64,000 bases of DNA, from assembly GCA_947474565.1 (NCBI GenBank), contig CANJIS010000002.1, positions 124,001 to 188,000 on the forward strand. Direction: 5' to 3'. Shown one piece after another: positions 26,833-35,754 of this stretch. Under the pieces are notes generated by a model. That model made no database searches, had not been told where the DNA came from, and saw nothing but the letters and a program-made list of their open reading frames with translations. A program made the translations under genes and the position numbers. This DNA comes from Alphaproteobacteria bacterium (GTDB lineage Bacteria > Pseudomonadota > Alphaproteobacteria > Micropepsales > Micropepsaceae). Position 1 is the first letter of the stretch, and each line of letters begins with the position of its first letter.

Positions 26833-28729
26833 ATGAGTTTCGCAAAACCGGTCACGGGCTTGATGCCGCCCCTGCTGGTGCTTGGCCTGGCGGCGGCGTG
26901 CGTGCTGTTCGATCCTTTGGGCGCCACCAGCACCCTGCGCGGCAAACTGTTCGACACCTATCAGCGCCATGCGCAGGCCGCCCCCGATCCCAAGGTCGAA
27001 CTCGTCACGCTGGATTCCGGCAGCCTGGCCCGTTTCGGCCGCTGGCCTTGGGCCAATAACGGCCTTGGCCAGCTTACCCGCGCCATCGCCGCCAGCGGCG
27101 CTGACACGCTGGTCTTCGCCACACCGCTTGATAGACCCGAGAACGATGCTGTGCCCGCGCCTTTGTCAGGCGTGCCGACCGTGGTGCCAGTCTTGCTGGG
27201 GGTGGGCGGGTTGAACCCGCATCCCATCGCCCGCTTCGACTATGGCGGCCAGAAAAATCCGTTCGGGACCGCGCCCAGTTTTTCCAGCGCCGCGGGACCG
27301 ATTGAAGCGGTGGCCACCACCAGCGCCGGGCTGGGCGCACCCAACCTGATTGCCGATCCCGATGGCGTGGTGCGGCGGATGCCGGTGGTGTTCCGGCTGG
27401 GCAATCAACTTGTTCCTTCGCTCGCGATGGAAGCGGCACGGCTGGCCGAAAAAGAAAAAGCCATCGCCGTTGCCAGCGACGAGAAAGATTTGTTCGCGCT
27501 GCATTGGGGCGTTGCCGGAATGGCGGGCCTGACCACGCGGGGCGGGTTCATTCCTACCGCCAGCGACGGCCGTTTCTGGATCGATCATGCCCGCGCGCCA
27601 GAACAGATTTCTGCCGGTGCGTTGCTGTCGCAAGAGATGGCGGCGGGCCAACTCAAGGGCAAGATTCTGGTGCTGGATACGCCCGAGTACGTGGTGACAA
27701 CGTCGCTGGGCCAGCAGACCCGTGGCGCGGTCATCGCGCAAGGTATCGAAACCCTGGTTTCGGGGCATGTGCTGAGGCGGCCCAATTTCGCGGTGGCCGC
27801 CGAGTTCTGGAGCCTGATCCTACTGGGCGGCGCCACCATGCTGTTGATGCTGCGCTTTCGCGGTTATTGGGCGGCGCTGTTCGTCGCCAGCGCGATTGTC
27901 GCTGGGTTTTACGGCGCCTGGTTCGCCTTTGTGCGCGCTCATATCCTGCTGGATGCCGCCACACCTTCCATAAGTCTGGCTTTGATTTTCGCCGCCGGCG
28001 CCATCATGCGCGCCGCCGAGATCAATACGGCGCGCGCGAATTTGCGCCTGGCCTTCTCGGAATCCCTGCCCCATGCGAGCGTGGAAAAAATCGCGCACTC
28101 GCCGCAGCTTTTGTCGGTCGAGGGCGAGAACCGCACCGTTACCTATCTGGTATGGGGGGTGCGCGGACTTTCAGAGCTGGCCTCGTCGCTCACCGATAAT
28201 CCCAAAGCCTTCACGCAGATCATGCAGAAGGTCATGACGCCGTTGATGGATCAGGCGTTGGCGCATGGCGGCACCATCGACCGGCGGGGCGAGCCGCATG
28301 GGCTACAGCGTCACCGGGGGCGTGGTGCAATTGGCCGGGCGCATCCAGGCGCTATCGCCGCAATATGGCCCGGCAGTGATTGTGGCGGAAGAAACGCAAG
28401 CACAGGCGCAGCGCGGCTTTGCCTTTCTGGAAGTCGATTATATCGCAGCCGGCGTGGAGGACGTGCCGGTACGGCTTTATGCGCTGCTGGGAAGCCCGGT
28501 GGTGCGCGCCTCGCCCAAATTCCGCGCCTTGATCACGTTCCACGAACACATCTTCGCGTCGCTGCATCGCCAGCAATGGGCCAAGGCGCGCGCCTTGATC
28601 GACCAGTGCCGCAAATTATCGGGCGCCAGCCAGAAGCTGTATGACCTGCATCTCACACGCATCGGTTATTTTGAATCGAATCCGCCGGGGCCGAATTGGG
28701 ATGGCGCGTTCCGGCCGATATTGAAATAA
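26833..28729 (+). pseudogene. CHASE2-adenylate/guanylate cyclase, deleted and frameshifted
   Basis: Reading frame 1 (from 26833) encodes an N-terminal anchor, a periplasmic CHASE2 sensor domain, three membrane helices (about residues 320-395) and the start of a class III cyclase domain up to GGTIDR. The frame then shifts at about 28285-28300 and the rest of the domain (MGYSVTGGVVQLAGRIQAL... to 28729) continues in another frame. Relative to the family, the middle of the catalytic domain (around 70 residues) is missing. The first metal site also reads VWGVRG instead of FSDIRG, so cyclase activity was probably lost. Confidence 0.82.
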
Positions 28730-28739
28730 GCGCCGTCCG

Positions 28740-29522
28740 TTACTCTGCGATCCCCGCGCCATAATGTGCATGCGGTGCGCCGCTCAGCGCCGCCCACATC
28801 TGGTCGCCCCAGGAAAAATGCCACCATTCATCGGGATGGCCGGCAAAACCTTCTTCCGTCATCAGCCAGTGCAGCAGACGGCGATTGGCTTGCGCCTCCT
28901 GGTCGGAAAAGGAAAAGTTTTCCGCATCAAGCGTTTCAAACCGGTCGCGATTGGCGAGTGCGGTGACATCATCGAACAGCGAGCCCATCCATAGGGTCTC
29001 ACCGGTTTTCCATTTGAGCGTAAGGTCCACCGCCCCGCCCGTGGCATGGGGCGCAGGCGAATTTTCATCCACCGACGGCGCAGCCCAATAGCGCTCGACT
29101 TCTTCGATAAGGGCCGCGCCGTTGAGACCGGGGTCGCGGCGCTGAAGCTCACGCGGCATCCAGATATCGTGGAAAAAAGCCTGCACGGCGCGCGGCCTCC
29201 AGGCATCAAACACAAACAATTCAAGCCCCGCTTCACTGGCCCGGGCGTTCACCTTGCCAAGCTTGTCCGCCACGCTTTGGCGCAGCAGCAGCTTTTCAGT
29301 GGCGCCTTCAACGCGTTGCCAATAAGGCGGATTGCGCGGATTGGCATAGAAATTTTCGCCTTTGAGGCCAGCATCCCGCGCTTCCACCATCGCTTCGCCA
29401 AACAGCGCATTGTCGCGCCGGATGGGCATGGTCTTGCGGCTGTTCTTGCGCGCCGCCCGCGCCGGGCCCTGGTCGCCGATGGGGCGCTGGCGCAATGCTT
29501 CCAGGCTTTTAAATACCGTCAT
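28740..29522 (-). CDS. D-Ala-D-Ala dipeptidase, VanX/M15D family
   Basis: 260 aa. Zinc peptidase that cleaves D-Ala-D-Ala. The zinc motif SPAPHATGGAVDLTL supplies His and Asp, EWWHFSWGDQ supplies the catalytic Glu and third ligand His, and FDAWRPRAVQ holds the conserved Arg. There is no obvious signal peptide, so it may be cytoplasmic and used for peptidoglycan peptide recycling rather than vancomycin resistance (no vanHA neighbours). ATG at 29522 is chosen; the upstream extension runs into a dispersed repeat. Confidence 0.88.
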   Translation of the reverse strand: MTVFKSLEALRQRPIGDQGPARAARKNSRKTMPIRRDNALFGEAMVEARDAGLKGENFYANPRNPPYWQRVEGATEKLLLRQSVADKLGKVNARASEAGLELFVFDAWRPRAVQAFFHDIWMPRELQRRDPGLNGAALIEEVERYWAAPSVDENSPAPHATGGAVDLTLKWKTGETLWMGSLFDDVTALANRDRFETLDAENFSFSDQEAQANRRLLHWLMTEEGFAGHPDEWWHFSWGDQMWAALSGAPHAHYGAGIAE

Positions 29523-29537
29523 GCCCGACTTTATCCA

Positions 29538-29577
29538 TGGTCGCACGGCCGGACGGAAAACCGCTGCACACTTTTCC
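29538..29577 (-). repeat. GGAAAAGTG...TTTTCC palindromic element, copy C
   Basis: Minus-strand reading GGAAAAGTGTGCAGCGG, arm TTTTCC, end GTGCGACCA. It ends 15 nt before the start codon of the VanX-like gene, the same orientation and spacing as copy A at actR. Confidence 0.75.
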
Positions 29578-29600
29578 TAGCCGCGCTTATATTACCCGCG

Positions 29601-30104
29601 ATGGGGAATGAAGCAAATTTGACGAAACACTATCGCCAAGCGCGGCGGGATTTCATCTCTGCCTGCGAAAAACTTGGCGCAGATGTGATAGCCCGCGTGC
29701 ATCCGCAGCGGGGTCCGGACGGCAAGCCCCTATTCTGTGACTGCGCCGCCTTTGGACCGCGCGGGGCAGAGCGCGGGTTGCTGGTGATCGCGGGCGCGGA
29801 AACCATCACGGCCTTGCTCCACAATGCGTTGCCTGGGGCGCAACGGGTGGTGGTGGTGCATGATCCCGATCCCTATGCCCGGACCTGGGGCAAACCAGGA
29901 GAAACGGACTGGCCGGCGAAAACGCTTTGCGCCATAGCCACGGAAAACTTGGCCCGCGTTAAAAAACTGATGGTGCTGGATTTGAGCGAGATCGCGGAGG
30001 AATCCGGCCTGAAGCAGGCCCTGCCCGCTGCAGCCGTAACCTTCCGAACCGTCAAGCCGAAACAGGCCGAAGAGGCTTTTATGGCGGCGATTGCCGCGCT
30101 TTGA
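29601..30104 (+). CDS. Protein with DUF2817-like N-terminus, truncated relative to that family
   Basis: 167 aa from the ATG at 29601; the frame is open much further upstream but that part is antisense to the VanX-like gene. Residues 9-60 (YRQARRDFISACEKLGADVI, HPQRGPDGKPL, GPRGAERGLLVIAG) resemble the start of DUF2817 (M14-like) proteins, which are usually around 360 aa. The remainder (HDPDPYARTWGKPG...LMVLDLSEI) does not, and the zinc motif is not evident. It may be a shortened relative without peptidase activity. Confidence 0.55.
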   Translation: MGNEANLTKHYRQARRDFISACEKLGADVIARVHPQRGPDGKPLFCDCAAFGPRGAERGLLVIAGAETITALLHNALPGAQRVVVVHDPDPYARTWGKPGETDWPAKTLCAIATENLARVKKLMVLDLSEIAEESGLKQALPAAAVTFRTVKPKQAEEAFMAAIAAL

Positions 30105-30139
30105 GCTTTCGGGTTATAGGGTTGTTGGAGCGTCGGTCC

Positions 30140-30180
30140 GGAAAAGTGGTTTCCCGGTTTTCCGCAGACCGCGCGACCAA
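30140..30180 (+). repeat. GGAAAAGTG...TTTTCC palindromic element, copy D
   Basis: Plus-strand GGAAAAGTGGTTTCCCGG, arm TTTTCC, end GCGCGACCAA. It lies 11 bp upstream of tRNA-Arg in the same orientation, extending the pattern seen at actR and the VanX-like gene. Confidence 0.7.
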
Positions 30181-30191
30181 ACGCTAAGTAC

Positions 30192-30268
30192 GCGCCCGTA
30201 GCTCAGCTGGATAGAGTGCTGCCCTCCGAAGGCAGAGGTCATAGGTTCGAATCCTATCGGGCGCGCCA
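30192..30268 (+). tRNA. tRNA-Arg (anticodon CCG)
   Basis: 77 nt including encoded CCA. Acceptor GCGCCCG/CGGGCGC, D arm GCTC...GAGT, anticodon stem CTGCC/GGCAG with loop CTCCGAA (anticodon CCG, reads CGG), T arm ATAGG-TTCGAAT-CCTAT. All four arms pair well. Confidence 0.96.
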
Positions 30269-30295
30269 CTTCCACTTCCGAACGCATACAAGCCG

Positions 30296-30766
30296 TCAGG
30301 CGTGAGCGTGATTGCCGGGCGGGTCTTGCGCCTTCTGCACCGTGATGGCGGGCTGCACGAACAGTGCTTTCACTCTGCGCCAGGCGCGGATGGGAAGCGC
30401 AACGGCTTCCGGCAGTTGGTGATGACAATAGGCGATTTTGCGGACATAGCGTTCCACATGCCAATGCACGATCATGCCCTGGCGGAACAGAGCGACGTCG
30501 CCGGGCGCGAGCATGTGCGACACACCGTCGGCGCCGGTGACGGTGACGCCGCCATCGATCACATGGATGACTTCATCAAAGTCATAGGTCCAGGTGAACT
30601 TGCCGGCGGTGCAATCCCACATCATGCTGAAGCCGGTCTTGTCGCTGCTGTTCGACAACATGCGATTGCGCGCGCGCGGATTGTTTTCGAGAATCCAGGC
30701 CGGATTGATCGGCGCGTCGCCCAAGTCGAGGCGACCAGAAAAGACGGGAATGTCGGTCCTGCGCAT
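30296..30766 (-). CDS. Cupin (cupin_3-like) protein
   Basis: 156 aa. Contains [20 protein letters not shown] and [31 protein letters not shown], the two cupin beta-barrel motifs in the form seen in the cupin_3 family, whose members include ureidoglycine aminohydrolase relatives. The substrate is unknown. It stands alone, facing the tRNA. Confidence 0.82.
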   Translation of the reverse strand: MRRTDIPVFSGRLDLGDAPINPAWILENNPRARNRMLSNSSDKTGFSMMWDCTAGKFTWTYDFDEVIHVIDGGVTVTGADGVSHMLAPGDVALFRQGMIVHWHVERYVRKIAYCHHQLPEAVALPIRAWRRVKALFVQPAITVQKAQDPPGNHAHA

Positions 30767-30840
30767 TCCGAAATCATAGCCGCAGGGCGTTAATGATTGC
30801 TGACCTGTAATGTTACTTTAGATTGCTGAGTACAGGCCAA

Positions 30841-30873
30841 AAACGCTGAAGGCCGGGCTTTCGCCCGGCCTTC
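30841..30873 (-). terminator. Terminator of the beta-propeller gene
   Basis: An 11-bp perfect stem GAAGGCCGGGC/GCCCGGCCTTC (30848-30858 with 30863-30873), followed on the minus strand by AGCGTTTTTGG. Located 33 bp beyond the stop of the 361-aa gene. Confidence 0.8.
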
Positions 30874-30905
30874 AACAATTCGCAATTGCAGAACTTCTGC
30901 CCGTT

Positions 30906-31991
30906 CTAGTTTTTCACGTATTTGTTGAGGGTCTTGGGACCGACTTCGGCGCCATAGATATTTCCGGCGGCATCCACCGCAACACCTTCCGCGGCGCTGG
31001 TGCCGGTGGTCTTGTCAACCGGATCAGGAATAAAGCCGACAATCTTGCCGTCCTTCAGGCTGCCCCACCGGAGGCCGCGCTTCCAGCCATCGTGATTTTT
31101 GGAAACCGATTCCGATTCCGAATCGGCGACATACAGAACATCGTCCTTGGTGACGAAGATTCCGCTGGGCCGGCTGAACTGATGGAATTGTTCAATGAAC
31201 TTTCCATCCTGGTCGAAGACCTGAACGCGGTTGTTGTTGCGGTCACCCACCAGCAAGCGGCCCTTCGAGTCGAAGGCCAGCGCGTGCGGCTGGTCGAATT
31301 CACCCGGCGCGGTGCCCAGCTTGCCCCATTCCTTGATGAACTTGCCGGTCTTGTCGAACTTGATGACGCGGTTGTTGCCCGAGCCATGACCTTCCGAGAC
31401 GAAAATATCGCCATTGGGCGCGGTGATGACGTCGTTCGGGGCATAGAAATAACCCGGTGACGCAGCGCCACCCGGCGTACCCAGTTTCAGAAGCACCTGA
31501 CCTGTCGGGCTGAACTTCCACACCTGGTTGCCGACCTTGGCATCGGCGGGCGGGCCGACCGGGCCGGGCGGACGCGCCTGACCGCGCGCCAGCTGCGTGC
31601 CGTTGTCCTGATAGTCGGTGACCCAGATATTATTGTCCGCGTCGACATAGATGCCGTGCGGCGTGATGAAGAGGCCCTTGCCGAACGAACCCAACAGCTT
31701 ACCGTTGGTATCGTAATGCAGCACTGGGTCCATGTCGGCGATCTTGCCGGTCTTGGCGTCATAGCAGGTGTTCTGGCCGCAGCGATCAACGGTCCAGATG
31801 GTTTTGCCGTCGCGGTCAATGTCCACCAGGCTGGTCGAACCCCAGCTGCGGCCATCCGGCAATTTAAAATTGTCCTTGATCGTCTTGTACGGATTGGGCG
31901 CGTCATTAGTGGGAGTGGTGGTATCCATCCCCTGAGCGAAGGCCGGCGCCAGCGTGAGCGCGGCGGCCAACAGATAAATTGCAGTGCGCAT
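30906..31991 (-). CDS. Exported NHL-repeat beta-propeller protein
   Basis: 361 aa, signal peptide MRTAIYLLAAALTLAPAFAQ. The mature protein has repeated blade motifs such as ITPHGIYVDADNNIWVTDY, YAPNDVITAPNGDIFVSEGHG and FDQPHALAFDSKGRLLVGDRNNNR, giving a six-bladed NHL propeller like peptidyl-hydroxyglycine amidating lyases. Whether it is an enzyme or binding protein is unknown. It is likely periplasmic and a single-gene unit with its own terminator. Confidence 0.85.
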   Translation of the reverse strand: MRTAIYLLAAALTLAPAFAQGMDTTTPTNDAPNPYKTIKDNFKLPDGRSWGSTSLVDIDRDGKTIWTVDRCGQNTCYDAKTGKIADMDPVLHYDTNGKLLGSFGKGLFITPHGIYVDADNNIWVTDYQDNGTQLARGQARPPGPVGPPADAKVGNQVWKFSPTGQVLLKLGTPGGAASPGYFYAPNDVITAPNGDIFVSEGHGSGNNRVIKFDKTGKFIKEWGKLGTAPGEFDQPHALAFDSKGRLLVGDRNNNRVQVFDQDGKFIEQFHQFSRPSGIFVTKDDVLYVADSESESVSKNHDGWKRGLRWGSLKDGKIVGFIPDPVDKTTGTSAAEGVAVDAAGNIYGAEVGPKTLNKYVKN

Positions 31992-32101
31992 GATTTTCCC
32001 ACCCTTTATTGAAACCGGTAATCCGGATTGGGGCGGAGACTAGCGTTTTTTGGGCCGCGGTTGAAGCGCCCCCAAACGGAAAGGTGGGGCGGGAAAGAGG
32101 C

Positions 32102-32713
32102 CTAGAGTTTTTTCAAATCCGCCGGGTCCTGAACCGTCACATCCTGGTCATTCACAATCCCGGTCCCCAGGGAATAAACCCAGCCATGCACGCTGAGGGT
32201 CTGGCCCCGCGCCCAGGCCTCTTGCACGAATATGTCCGAAGCGACGTTTTTCACCTGGCGCTTGACGTTCAGTTCGCAAAGCCGGTCCAGGCGCTTTTTC
32301 CCGTCGGCGATGGCCATCAATTCCGGCTGATGCTCGTCATAGATTTCCCGGATGGGGTGCAGCCAATGATCCACCAACCCGCGCCTTTTGCCGTCCACCG
32401 CCGCGGCGATGCCGCCACAGCCATAATGGCCGACCACGATGATGTGGCGCACCTTGATGACATCTACGGCGAATTGCAGCACCGACAGATAGTTGGCGTC
32501 CTGCGGCGGGGCCAGGTTGGCGACATTGCGGTGAACGAACAATTCGCCCGGCGCCAGGCCCACAATTTCATTGGCCGGCACCCGGCTATCGGAACAGCCG
32601 ATCCAGAGATAGTGCGGGCCCTGTTGCGCTTCCAGCCGCTTGAAGAATTGGGGATCCCGCTGGAGCATACGGTCTGCCCAGGCGCGGTTATTGGCTTTCA
32701 GGTCGTCCAGCAT
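32102..32713 (-). CDS. Beta-class carbonic anhydrase
   Basis: 203 aa. Interconverts CO2 and bicarbonate. The zinc ligands Cys40, His96 and Cys99 lie in GCSDSRVPANE and VVGHYGCGG, with the Asp42/Arg44 dyad present. The Shine-Dalgarno GAGG of this gene is part of the stop region (TGAGGC) of a 24-nt repeat directly upstream, so a leader-peptide type coupling is possible. Confidence 0.96.
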   Translation of the reverse strand: MLDDLKANNRAWADRMLQRDPQFFKRLEAQQGPHYLWIGCSDSRVPANEIVGLAPGELFVHRNVANLAPPQDANYLSVLQFAVDVIKVRHIIVVGHYGCGGIAAAVDGKRRGLVDHWLHPIREIYDEHQPELMAIADGKKRLDRLCELNVKRQVKNVASDIFVQEAWARGQTLSVHGWVYSLGTGIVNDQDVTVQDPADLKKL

Positions 32714-32722
32714 TACAGGGCC

Positions 32723-32746
32723 TCAGGCAGCGAAGCGGTAGGCCAT
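32723..32746 (-). repeat. 24-nt minigene-like repeat, copy 1 (Met-Ala-Tyr-Arg-Phe-Ala-Ala-stop)
   Basis: Minus-strand ATGGCCTACCGCTTCGCT followed by GCC TGA. The whole unit also reads as an imperfect palindrome (GGCCT...AGGCC). Its TGAGG supplies the ribosome-binding site of the carbonic anhydrase gene 9 nt further on. Confidence 0.6.
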
Positions 32747-32757
32747 AATTAAGCGCC

Positions 32758-32781
32758 TCAAATAGCGAAGCGGTAGGCCAT
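32758..32781 (-). repeat. 24-nt minigene-like repeat, copy 2 (Met-Ala-Tyr-Arg-Phe-Ala-Ile-stop)
   Basis: Same unit as copy 1 with ATT in place of GCC as codon 7, placed 35 nt upstream. Its TGAGG lies at Shine-Dalgarno distance from the ATG of copy 1, so the two copies and the carbonic anhydrase form a chain of potential ribosome sites. Confidence 0.6.
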
Positions 32782-32795
32782 CAAGGGAGCAATTC

Positions 32796-33248
32796 CTAAG
32801 GTGCTTTGCGCCGCCAGACCAGCAGCTTGGTGGTCTGGATCTGCAGCACTTCGCCCTTCTGGTTGAGGGTCTGGCTTTTGAGGGTCATGAAGCCCCGGTC
32901 CGGCTTGGAGCGGGACGGGGTGACATCCAGAATTTCACTTTCCACGTGCAGGATATCGCCGGGCCGGGTGGGCCTGGGCCAGGCAAGTTCCATGCTGGCG
33001 CCGATCATGCCACCGGCCAAAGATGGCCCTGACTCCACTTGCAATCGCATACTGATGGCAGCGGTCTGCCAGCCGGAAGCGGCCAGGCCGCCGAAAAAAC
33101 TGTCGCGGGCCGCTTCGGGATCGATGTGGAAAGGCTGCGGATCGTAATCGCGAGCGAATGATTTGATTTCATCCTCGGTCAAAGGATGACTGCCGGTCGT
33201 GAAACGCTGACCGGGCTTGAGGTCTTCCAGATAGAGCAACTCGCGCAT
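32796..33248 (-). CDS. MaoC-like hot-dog hydratase/dehydratase
   Basis: 150 aa. Hot-dog fold with the hydratase motif YDPQPFHIDPEAARDSFFGGLAASGW containing the catalytic Asp/His pair, and the middle RPGDILHVESEILDV. Probably acts on an acyl-CoA or acyl thioester. It is upstream of the carbonic anhydrase on the same strand with only the minigene repeats between, so they may share a transcript. Confidence 0.9.
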   Translation of the reverse strand: MRELLYLEDLKPGQRFTTGSHPLTEDEIKSFARDYDPQPFHIDPEAARDSFFGGLAASGWQTAAISMRLQVESGPSLAGGMIGASMELAWPRPTRPGDILHVESEILDVTPSRSKPDRGFMTLKSQTLNQKGEVLQIQTTKLLVWRRKAP

Positions 33249-33284
33249 GATGGTTCTCCCGCCTCAGGTTATAGCAAACACAGG

Positions 33285-33323
33285 GCCGCCTCCCCTATGC
33301 GCGAAGCGCAGATGGGGGAGGTG
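33285..33323. repeat. Palindromic repeat CCTCCCC...GGGGGAGG
   Basis: GCCTCCCCTATGCGC and GCGCAGATGGGGGAGG form an inverted repeat around GAA, of the kind found dispersed between genes. It occupies the first part of the 293-bp gap between maoC and the histone-like gene. Confidence 0.5.
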
Positions 33324-33418
33324 GCTGTAGCTGGCCGAGGGCGTGGGCTACTGCCGCGCACCCGACAGTCAGCGAAAGCCGGAGGGGGAAACAAAAAGGC
33401 GGGGCACCAAAACATGCA

Positions 33419-33508
33419 GGGCCCCTGCTCCATGATGGAACGACTGTCGCGATCTGGACTTATTGATCGCGGGACTATGAATCTGTCGCCACCAGCAGCA
33501 GGGGCGCC
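33419..33508 (+). other. Structured intergenic segment, possible RNA element
   Basis: Long-range perfect arms CCCCTGCT (33422-33429) and AGCAGGGG (33497-33504), with flanking G/C pairs, enclose a second stem GCGATC/GATCGC (33439-33444 with 33455-33460). It ends 33 bp before the histone-like gene and could be a 5' UTR structure. No known RNA family recognised. Confidence 0.35.
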
Positions 33509-33541
33509 TAAGCTCTGCCGCCCTTCAACGGAGAACGCCTC

Positions 33542-33922
33542 ATGGCCAAAGCCAAGAAGTCCAAAGCGAAGAAATCCGCTAACAAGAAGACCAAGAAGGT
33601 GAAGAAGCCTGCCAAGCGCGCCGCCGCCAAAAGCGCGCCCGCGAAAAAGTCCAAGACAAAGAAATCCAAAAAGCCGGCAGCCCGCAAAGCCGCTCCGCGC
33701 AAGGCCAAGAAAGCCGCGCCGAAGAAAAAACAGAAGCTGGTCGGCGAAGGCGATTACGCCGCCAGCCGCACTTTCCTGAAAGACCAGTCCAGCTTCGTGA
33801 AAAAGAACAAGGCCAAGATTCCCGAACTGGGCCGGGAAGCCCAGCGCGCCCTGGATGGGCCGGAAGGCGACAATCTGCGCGCCGCCGAACAGGAAGCGAT
33901 GAACCGCTCCACGATCGATTGA
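33542..33922 (+). CDS. Lysine-rich histone H1-like protein
   Basis: 126 aa. The first 67 residues are almost entirely Lys, Ala, Pro and Arg (KKSKAKKSANKKTKKVKKPA and similar repeats), a natively unfolded, DNA- or RNA-binding tail like bacterial H1/AlgP-type proteins. The C-terminal 55 residues (DYAASRTFLKDQSSFVKKNKAKIPELGREAQRALDGPEG split across the segment) form an acidic, helical part. Probably a nucleoid-associated protein. Low complexity makes orthology hard to judge. Confidence 0.75.
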   Translation: MAKAKKSKAKKSANKKTKKVKKPAKRAAAKSAPAKKSKTKKSKKPAARKAAPRKAKKAAPKKKQKLVGEGDYAASRTFLKDQSSFVKKNKAKIPELGREAQRALDGPEGDNLRAAEQEAMNRSTID

Positions 33923-33930
33923 TGGATCAA

Positions 33931-33966
33931 AAAACGCCGCGGCCCGAGGGTCGCGGCGTTTTCATT
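33931..33966. terminator. Bidirectional terminator between histone-like gene and msrB
   Basis: AACGCCGCG (33933-33941) pairs with CGCGGCGTT (33952-33960), with A-rich and T-rich sequence on either side (AAAAAACG and GTTTTCATTTG). It separates the two convergent genes. Confidence 0.85.
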
Positions 33967-33968
33967 TG

Positions 33969-34340
33969 TTACTTCTTGTCACCCGCCTGAAATTCCAGGG
34001 CGCATCCGTTGGTACAATAACGCAGGCCAGTCGGCTCAGGCCCATCTTCAAATATATGGCCAAGATGACCGCCGCACTGGGCGCAATGGAACTCGGTTCG
34101 AGTCATGCCATGACTTGAATCCGTGGTGGTCGCCACCGCGCCGGGCTTGACCTCGTAAAAACTGGGCCAGCCGGAACCGCTTTCATACTTGGTGTCGGAA
34201 TCGAACAGTTCCGCGCCGCAGCCCGCACACATGAACTTGCCCGTGCGCTTTTCATAATTCAGCGGGCTTGAGCCCGGCCGTTCGGTGCCATGCTCTTTGA
34301 GAATGTGATGTTGTTCGGGGCTGAGTTTACGGGTTTCCAT
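33969..34340 (-). CDS. msrB: Peptide-methionine (R)-S-oxide reductase
   Basis: 123 aa. Repairs oxidised methionine R-epimers. Zinc ligands Cys38/Cys41 (CAGC) and Cys86/Cys89 (CAQC), substrate motif SGSGWPSF and the catalytic Cys109 in [12 protein letters not shown]. No signal peptide, so cytoplasmic. 10 bp from the next gene upstream. Confidence 0.96.
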   Translation of the reverse strand: METRKLSPEQHHILKEHGTERPGSSPLNYEKRTGKFMCAGCGAELFDSDTKYESGSGWPSFYEVKPGAVATTTDSSHGMTRTEFHCAQCGGHLGHIFEDGPEPTGLRYCTNGCALEFQAGDKK

Positions 34341-34350
34341 GGAATCCTTT

Positions 34351-34893
34351 CTATGGCGCTTGGGCTTGCGCCATTTTCAGCATCTGGTTGAGGGTGCCGG
34401 TATTGCCGGATGATAGATTGGCATCGTAGGCCACATCTTCAACCTTCCAGCCGCCCTGATTGACCAGAACCAGCGTGTCGACCCAGTTGATCGCGGCCTT
34501 GCCCTGGTCCTGGCGTGTAAGGGCGATACTGCAACGTGCTTTGGCGCTGTCGCCGCTGCAACTATTCACTGTCCAGGCCGTGGGGCCTTCGAACAACGAC
34601 GAAAAGATATCGCCAGCGATCATCGGTGGCGCGCCTTTGTTTTTGGTCATGAAACGGGTTTGCGCAGAGGCGGCCGCAGCGAGTGCCTGATTGAGCTGAG
34701 GCGACAGCAACGGCGAAAGACGAAGGCGCCCGCCTGCGTCGGGAATCCCGGCGGAGGAAAACCCCTTGCCGGCCACCACGGTATAAAAGCCATTCGCTGC
34801 CGCCGCCATGGCGTCGTCAGCCCGCGCCGGGACCGGCAGCCCGAAAAGAGAGGCGAAAAGAAAAAGAAAAACGAAACCGGCGTTCCGGATCAC
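34351..34893 (-). CDS. Exported hypothetical protein
   Basis: 180 aa. Signal peptide [20 protein letters not shown]...ARA, then a soluble domain with two cysteines ([11 protein letters not shown]) likely forming a disulfide, and [19 protein letters not shown], a pattern seen in small periplasmic NTF2-like or DUF3828-like proteins. Overlaps the mscL stop by 4 nt. The function is unknown. Confidence 0.75.
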   Translation of the reverse strand: MIRNAGFVFLFLFASLFGLPVPARADDAMAAAANGFYTVVAGKGFSSAGIPDAGGRLRLSPLLSPQLNQALAAAASAQTRFMTKNKGAPPMIAGDIFSSLFEGPTAWTVNSCSGDSAKARCSIALTRQDQGKAAINWVDTLVLVNQGGWKVEDVAYDANLSSGNTGTLNQMLKMAQAQAP

Positions 34894-35309
34894 GCCCGGC
34901 CTTTCAGGGAGTCGCGAATTTCACGCAACAGCTGAACTTCTTCCGAGGGCGGAGCCGGAACATCAGAGGCGGGCGGCGGGGCCGCCAGCTTGTTGATCTG
35001 GCGGATCATCAGGAACAGCACAAAGGCGACGATCAGAAAATTGATGACCGCATTGACGAACAAACCGTAGTTGATGGTGACGGCCTTGGCGGCCTTCGCC
35101 GCGGCCAGCGTGTCGACGGCACGATCACCCTTGATCACAAAGAAGAAGTTTGAGAAATCCACCCCGCCCAGCGCCAACCCGATTGGGGGCATCAGCACGT
35201 CATTGACCAGCGAATTGACGATACCGGTGAAGGAGGCGCCGATGATCACACCGACCGCCAGATCCATGACGTTGCCGCGCATGGCGAATTTTTTGAATTC
35301 TTCAAACAT
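34890..35309 (-). CDS. mscL: Large-conductance mechanosensitive channel
   Basis: 139 aa from the ATG at 35309. The N-terminal [20 protein letters not shown] with the pore-lining TM1 ([27 protein letters not shown]), the periplasmic loop, TM2 ([18 protein letters not shown]) and the C-terminal helix [16 protein letters not shown] are all standard. It relieves pressure on osmotic downshock. The longer frame to 35441 is antisense-type extension and is rejected. Confidence 0.97.
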   Translation of the reverse strand: MFEEFKKFAMRGNVMDLAVGVIIGASFTGIVNSLVNDVLMPPIGLALGGVDFSNFFFVIKGDRAVDTLAAAKAAKAVTINYGLFVNAVINFLIVAFVLFLMIRQINKLAAPPPASDVPAPPSEEVQLLREIRDSLKGRA

Positions 35310-35343
35310 CGCAATCGTCCCGTTCAAAATGCGTGGGCTAAGG

Positions 35344-35709
35344 CTATTCCATTCGCGGCGCCAAACGCCAGACCAGGAGCGCAACGGTAAAGCCGGAAAT
35401 TGCGCCCATGCTGTTGGCAACCAAATCCAGAACGTCTGCATCGCGGCCGGTTAGGCGTTGCAGCAATTCCAGCAAGCCGCTGAGGAGAATAATGTCCAAA
35501 ATGATGGAAGGCCTGGGTTTCGGACCCAGAATCATGGTGACCATGCTGGCCAAGCCGAAATAGGCGGTGAAATGCTGCAGCTTGTCCCACCCAAAACCGG
35601 TGGTGAGATCAGGCGGGTTGGGGGTCAGCTCCCCCCATACGACCAGGATCACGCCCGGCCAGAACAGCCAGCGCGACAGCGTGCGTAAAAGGAAAGGCAG
35701 GCGTGACAT
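35344..35709 (-). CDS. VanZ-like membrane protein
   Basis: 121 aa with about four membrane helices and the VanZ-type motif [16 protein letters not shown] near residues 39-54, plus [25 protein letters not shown]. Family function is unclear; in Gram-positives VanZ gives low-level teicoplanin tolerance. 34 bp upstream of mscL on the same strand. Confidence 0.85.
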   Translation of the reverse strand: MSRLPFLLRTLSRWLFWPGVILVVWGELTPNPPDLTTGFGWDKLQHFTAYFGLASMVTMILGPKPRPSIILDIILLSGLLELLQRLTGRDADVLDLVANSMGAISGFTVALLVWRLAPRME

Positions 35710-35754
35710 CGCGTGATTCCCGAAGCGCGATGGTTATAGCGGGATCGGCTGCCC

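Noticed and set aside
29046-29600. 5' extension of the 29601 gene
   Set aside because: It is antisense to the VanX-like gene and crosses a repeat; the ATG at 29601 follows the likely promoter region.
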